Origin: an uncultured Faecalibacterium sp.
Lineage (GTDB): Bacteria; Bacillota; Clostridia; Oscillospirales; Ruminococcaceae
Direction: 5' to 3'
Length of the DNA stretch: 7,912 bases
NCBI GenBank assembly: GCA_934526125.1
Contig: CAKSZU010000085.1
Coordinates: 1-7,912 of the forward strand
In this document: positions 5,066 through 7,912 of the stretch, piece after piece
How positions within the stretch are numbered: the first letter of the stretch is position 1
How the letters are laid out: each line of letters starts with the position of its first letter
Made by a program: the position numbers and the translations under genes
The notes under the pieces: model-generated
What the model was told of the DNA's origin: nothing
What the model saw: only the letters and a program-made list of their open reading frames with translations
Database searches by the model: none

Positions 5066-6547
5066 TCAGACGCTCTCAGGAACCGCCGGGGCCCGGTCGT
5101 ACAGGACGGTCAGGTCGGCGATGTGATCCGCCAGCAGGCCGGTGAGCGGCGTATCCAGCCGCCACTGCCAGTTGGCACCCTGGGTGCTGGGGGTGTTGAT
5201 GCGGGCCTCTGCGCCCAGATGGAGCCAGTCCGCCATGGGGATGACCGCCATGTCCGACACGCTGGACAGGCAGGCGGCGATCATGGCCTCGGTCAGGTCC
5301 TCCGGCTGGCAGCGCAGGTAGCGGCAGGCGTAATGGACATCCTCGGGGCTGGCATTCAGCCGCCAGCCCTCGGTGGTCACATTGTCGTGGGTGCCGGTAT
5401 AGACCACGCTGTTCGGGGTGTAGGTGTAGGGCAGGTAGTTGCCCGGCTCCCGGCTGTCGAAGGCAAACTGCATGATCTTCATGCCGGGGTAGCCGCTGGC
5501 CGTCAGCATGGCCTTGACCTCAGGGGTCAGGTAACCCAGATCCTCCGCGATGATGCCGCCCTCGCCCAGCGTTTCGTGTATGGCGTCGATGAAGGCGCGG
5601 TCGGGGCCCTTTTCCCAGTGGCCGCCTGCCGCGGTCTTATTCCCGGCGGGGATGGAGTAATAGCTCTCGAAACCCCGGAAGTGATCGATGCGGACCACAT
5701 CGTAGATGGAAGTCGCGTACTTCATCCGGCGCTTCCACCAGGCAAAGCCCTCGGCCTCGTGGCGGGGCCAGTCATACAGCGGGTTGCCCCACAGCTGACC
5801 GTCTGCCGCAAAGGCATCGGGGGGACAGCCTGCCACCTGCGTCAGGTGGGTCTGGCCATCGGTCTGGAAGAGTTCCGGCCGCGTCCAAAGATCGCTGGAA
5901 TCCGGGCTGACGTAGATGGGAATATCTCCCACCAGTTGGATGCCCTTGCCGTTAGCATAGGCTTTCAGGGCATTCCACTGGGTGTAGAAGAAGAACTGCA
6001 CCGCCTTGAAATAATCCACCTGCCCGGCCAGACGCTCCCTGGCAGCGGCTACGGCCGCGGGCTGGCGGGTGCGCAGGTCATCCGGCCAGTCACACAGGCC
6101 TGCCTGTCCCTGTTCGGCCTTGACGGCCATGAACAGTGCGTAATCGTCCAGCCAGAAGCTCTGTGCCGTGCAGAAGTCTTTGTACTCCACGCTGGCCGCT
6201 TCCAGCAGACGGTCGGCGGCCTTTTGCAGCACCACCGGGCGCTGCTGGTAGAGTACACCGTAGTCCACCGGGCCAACCGGAATCTCTGCGGGAACCTCAT
6301 CGGCGGTCAGATAGCCCTGCTCATGCAGGACGCGGAAATCGATAAAGTAGGGGTTCCCGGCAAAGGCGGAAAAGCTCTGGTAGGGGCTGTCACCGTAGCC
6401 GGTGGGGCCAATGGGCAGGATCTGCCAGTAGGTCTGCTTTGCACGGGCCAGAAAATCTACGAACGCAAAGGCTTCCTTCCCAAGTGTGCCGATGCCAAAA
6501 GGCCCAGGCAGACTAAAAACGGGCATCAGAATGCCGCATGCTCGCAT
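5066..6547 (-). CDS. malQ: 4-alpha-glucanotransferase (amylomaltase, GH77)
   Basis: A 493-residue cytoplasmic enzyme that moves alpha-1,4-glucan segments between malto-oligosaccharides, releasing glucose and building longer chains for phosphorylase. It has the GH77 barrel throughout: an N-terminal SLPGPFGIGTLG (12-23) and QILPIGPTGYGDSPYQS (42-58), then the catalytic set. The nucleophile is D288 in VRIDHFRGF, the acid/base is E335 in IIAEDLG, and the third acid is D388 in GTHDN. Length matches the usual bacterial short form of about 500 residues. Start: AAGGAGG (6556-6562) is 8 nt before ATG 6547; an in-frame upstream start would run into the permease gene. The gap to the permease stop is 13 nt and the ribosome binding site overlaps that stop, so translation is probably coupled. 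Being last in a sugar-transporter operon points to maltodextrin use. Confidence 0.96.
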   Translation of the reverse strand: MRACGILMPVFSLPGPFGIGTLGKEAFAFVDFLARAKQTYWQILPIGPTGYGDSPYQSFSAFAGNPYFIDFRVLHEQGYLTADEVPAEIPVGPVDYGVLYQQRPVVLQKAADRLLEAASVEYKDFCTAQSFWLDDYALFMAVKAEQGQAGLCDWPDDLRTRQPAAVAAARERLAGQVDYFKAVQFFFYTQWNALKAYANGKGIQLVGDIPIYVSPDSSDLWTRPELFQTDGQTHLTQVAGCPPDAFAADGQLWGNPLYDWPRHEAEGFAWWKRRMKYATSIYDVVRIDHFRGFESYYSIPAGNKTAAGGHWEKGPDRAFIDAIHETLGEGGIIAEDLGYLTPEVKAMLTASGYPGMKIMQFAFDSREPGNYLPYTYTPNSVVYTGTHDNVTTEGWRLNASPEDVHYACRYLRCQPEDLTEAMIAACLSSVSDMAVIPMADWLHLGAEARINTPSTQGANWQWRLDTPLTGLLADHIADLTVLYDRAPAVPESV

Positions 6548-6555
6548 GGTGAATT

Positions 6556-6562
6556 CCTCCTT
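6556..6562 (-). promoter_or_regulatory. malQ ribosome binding site overlapping the upstream stop codon
   Basis: AAGGAGG overlaps two bases of the TAA stop (6563-6561) of the preceding permease gene and lies 8 nt before the malQ ATG. The layout suggests coupling of malQ translation to the transporter. Confidence 0.85.
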
Positions 6563-7403
6563 AGCCCTTAACAGCGCCTGCAACAACACCCTCAATGATG
6601 TATTTCTGGCAGGTCATGTACAGGATGATGATGGGGATGATGGCGATGATGATGCAGGCCATCATGGGGGCCAGCTCCACACGGCCATAGCCGCCGCGGA
6701 AGTACTGGATCGCCATAGGAATGGTGCGGTACTTCTTGATATCCAGCACCAGAGTGGGCAGCAGGTAGTCGTTCCAGACCCACATGGTTTCCAGAATGGC
6801 GGTGGAGATCATGGTCGGCTTCAGGATGGGGAACACGATCTTGAAGAAGATCTGGATGGGGTTGCAGCCGTCGATCATGGCTGCTTCCTCGATCTCAATG
6901 GGCACACTCTTCATGAAGCCGGTGAACATGAACACCGCAAGGCCCGCACCAAAGCCCAGATAGATGATGCAGATGTTCCAGGGGGTGTTCAGCTTGAGGG
7001 TATCTGCGGTCTTGGACAGGGTGAACATGACCATCTGGAAGGGGACGACCATCGAGAACACAATGAGCAAGTTCATAAATTTGCTGAGCTTGTTGTTCAC
7101 ACGGGTCAGGTACCAGCCCGTCATGGAGCAGCAGAGCAGGATGAGGGCCACGCTGGAAACGGTGATGACGAGGCTGTAGCCCAAACTGGAAAGGAAGCCC
7201 ATTTTGATCACGCCGTAGACGTAGTTGGAAAGGCCTGCAAAGCTCTCACTGGTGGGCAGCTGGAACACGGTAGAGGTGGTAAAGGTACCCTCTTTTTTCA
7301 GGCTGTTCAGCAGAATCAGGACGATGGGGTAGATCCACAGCAGGCAAAGCAGGGCCATGATGACGGTGAGAATGTTATCCCACAGCTTTTTCTGTTTAAT
7401 CAT
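6561..7403 (-). CDS. Carbohydrate ABC transporter permease, CUT1 family (MalG/MsmG-like)
   Basis: A 280-residue inner-membrane permease, one half of the transmembrane channel of a CUT1 oligosaccharide importer (binding protein + two permeases + MsmX/MalK-type ATPase). About six hydrophobic segments are visible near residues 11-33, 70-92, 108-130, 141-163, 200-220 and 247-266. The EAA loop that contacts the ATPase is EEAAMIDGCNPIQIFFKI (172-189), then VFPILKP. The C-terminus CQKYIIEGVVAGAVKG is the usual ending of MalG-type subunits. Start: AAGGAGG (7414-7420) lies 10 nt before ATG 7403, and the ATG overlaps the previous gene's stop by 1 nt (TAATG). The partner permease is immediately upstream and malQ immediately downstream, which favours a maltodextrin or other alpha-glucoside substrate; the sequence alone does not fix the sugar. 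Confidence 0.95.
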   Translation of the reverse strand: MIKQKKLWDNILTVIMALLCLLWIYPIVLILLNSLKKEGTFTTSTVFQLPTSESFAGLSNYVYGVIKMGFLSSLGYSLVITVSSVALILLCCSMTGWYLTRVNNKLSKFMNLLIVFSMVVPFQMVMFTLSKTADTLKLNTPWNICIIYLGFGAGLAVFMFTGFMKSVPIEIEEAAMIDGCNPIQIFFKIVFPILKPTMISTAILETMWVWNDYLLPTLVLDIKKYRTIPMAIQYFRGGYGRVELAPMMACIIIAIIPIIILYMTCQKYIIEGVVAGAVKG

Positions 7404-7912
7404 TACTGCTGGACCTCCTTAGAACGGGTGAAGTGGAGCTGCGCCAGAGAGATGACCACAACGATCAGGAAGAATACCACAGCCTTTGCCTGGCCGATGC
7501 CCTTCCACTGAGCACCGGAGCGGCCATAGAAGGTATTGTAGATGTTCAGGGCCAGCATTTCACTGGCGTTGGCAGGTTCGCCTGCGGTCAGAGCAACGTT
7601 CTGGTCGAACAGCTTAAAGCTGTTGGTCAGGGTCAGGAAGGTGCAGATGGTGATGCTGGGCATGACCATGGGCAGCTTGATCTTGAACAGGATCTCGCGG
7701 TCAGAAGCACCGTCGATCTTGGCAGCCTCGATCAGGTCACCGGGCACACTCTGCAGACCGGCGACGTAGATGATCATCATATAACCGATCTGCTGCCAGC
7801 ACATCAGAATGACCAGACCGACGAAACCGGCCTTGGCATCCAGTGCCAGCAGGGGCTTCTGCAGGTTAGCCAGCACGCCGTTGAGCAGGATCTGCCAGAT
7901 GTAGCCCAGCAG
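7403..7912 (-). CDS. Carbohydrate ABC transporter permease, CUT1 family (MalF/UgpA-like), partial
   Basis: The C-terminal 169 residues of the partner permease; the N-terminus lies beyond the window edge and the frame stays open to base 7912. The visible part starts LLGYIWQILLNG, typical of the region after the third membrane segment in UgpA/MalF proteins. It has hydrophobic segments near visible residues 31-50, 83-100 and 142-158. The EAA loop is IEAAKIDGASDREILFKI (visible residues 61-78) followed by KLPMVMPSI. It ends SLAQLHFTRSKEVQQ, short of the charged tail found in some members. It overlaps the next permease by 1 nt, as expected for the equimolar heterodimer. A GTG at 7876 is inside the gene, not a start. 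The solute-binding protein gene is likely further upstream, outside the window. Confidence 0.93.
   Translation of the reverse strand: MLGYIWQILLNGVLANLQKPLLALDAKAGFVGLVILMCWQQIGYMMIIYVAGLQSVPGDLIEAAKIDGASDREILFKIKLPMVMPSITICTFLTLTNSFKLFDQNVALTAGEPANASEMLALNIYNTFYGRSGAQWKGIGQAKAVVFFLIVVVISLAQLHFTRSKEVQQ

Noticed and set aside
4848..5126. Basic 92-codon frame on the plus strand in the gene-free region
   Set aside because: No ribosome binding site before the ATG, Lys/Arg-rich translation of purine-rich DNA, and it runs into malQ antisense.
4946..6571. 541-codon open frame on the plus strand opposite malQ
   Set aside because: Shadow of malQ; composition typical of antisense GC-rich frames and no ribosome binding site.
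6601..6670. GATGAT-rich stretch resembling a microsatellite
   Set aside because: It is the codon pattern of the Ile-rich last membrane segment of the permease (IIIAIIPIII), not an independent repeat.

Overview
The window looks like chromosomal DNA from a GC-rich, low-redundancy Firmicute of the gut Oscillospiraceae/Ruminococcaceae type (Faecalibacterium, Gemmiger or Subdoligranulum are plausible; this is inferred from style, not a database match). The signs are strong AGGAGG-type ribosome binding sites before every gene, a CUT1 sugar transporter joined to malQ, a clostridial-type galactokinase sequence, and double-glycine-leader peptides. Genes are densely packed. I see no tRNA, rRNA, CRISPR array, insertion sequence or phage gene.

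Layout. Positions 36-2315 (minus strand) hold an AraC-family regulator followed 27 nt later by a 23S rRNA uracil-5-methyltransferase (RlmD type), probably one transcript. A 219-bp divergent control region (2316-2534) separates them from galK on the plus strand (2535-3827). That region has a recognisable promoter in each direction, and between them a 20-bp tandem repeat that is a good operator candidate. galK ends at a near-perfect hairpin terminator with A and T tracts on its two sides, which should also stop transcription arriving from the convergent minus-strand operon.

Positions 3911-4741 (minus) hold the most unusual part: two adjacent small genes whose products share a double-glycine (GG) type leader. 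Each leader is followed by a Cys-free, membrane-active-looking core of 126 or 85 residues. They have their own extended -10 promoter (4800-4828), overlapped by an exact 8-bp direct repeat with a 21-bp period. No exporter, immunity or modification gene is visible beside them. They look like a secreted two-peptide system (bacteriocin-like or signalling), but this is inference.

Positions 5066-7912 (minus) hold the downstream end of a sugar-uptake operon: the C-terminal part of one CUT1 ABC permease, a complete second permease, and malQ (4-alpha-glucanotransferase), joined by a 1-nt overlap and a 13-nt gap. Together these would import malto-oligosaccharides or a related oligosaccharide and rearrange them in the cytoplasm. 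galK would feed galactose into the Leloir pathway, perhaps under control of the divergent AraC regulator.
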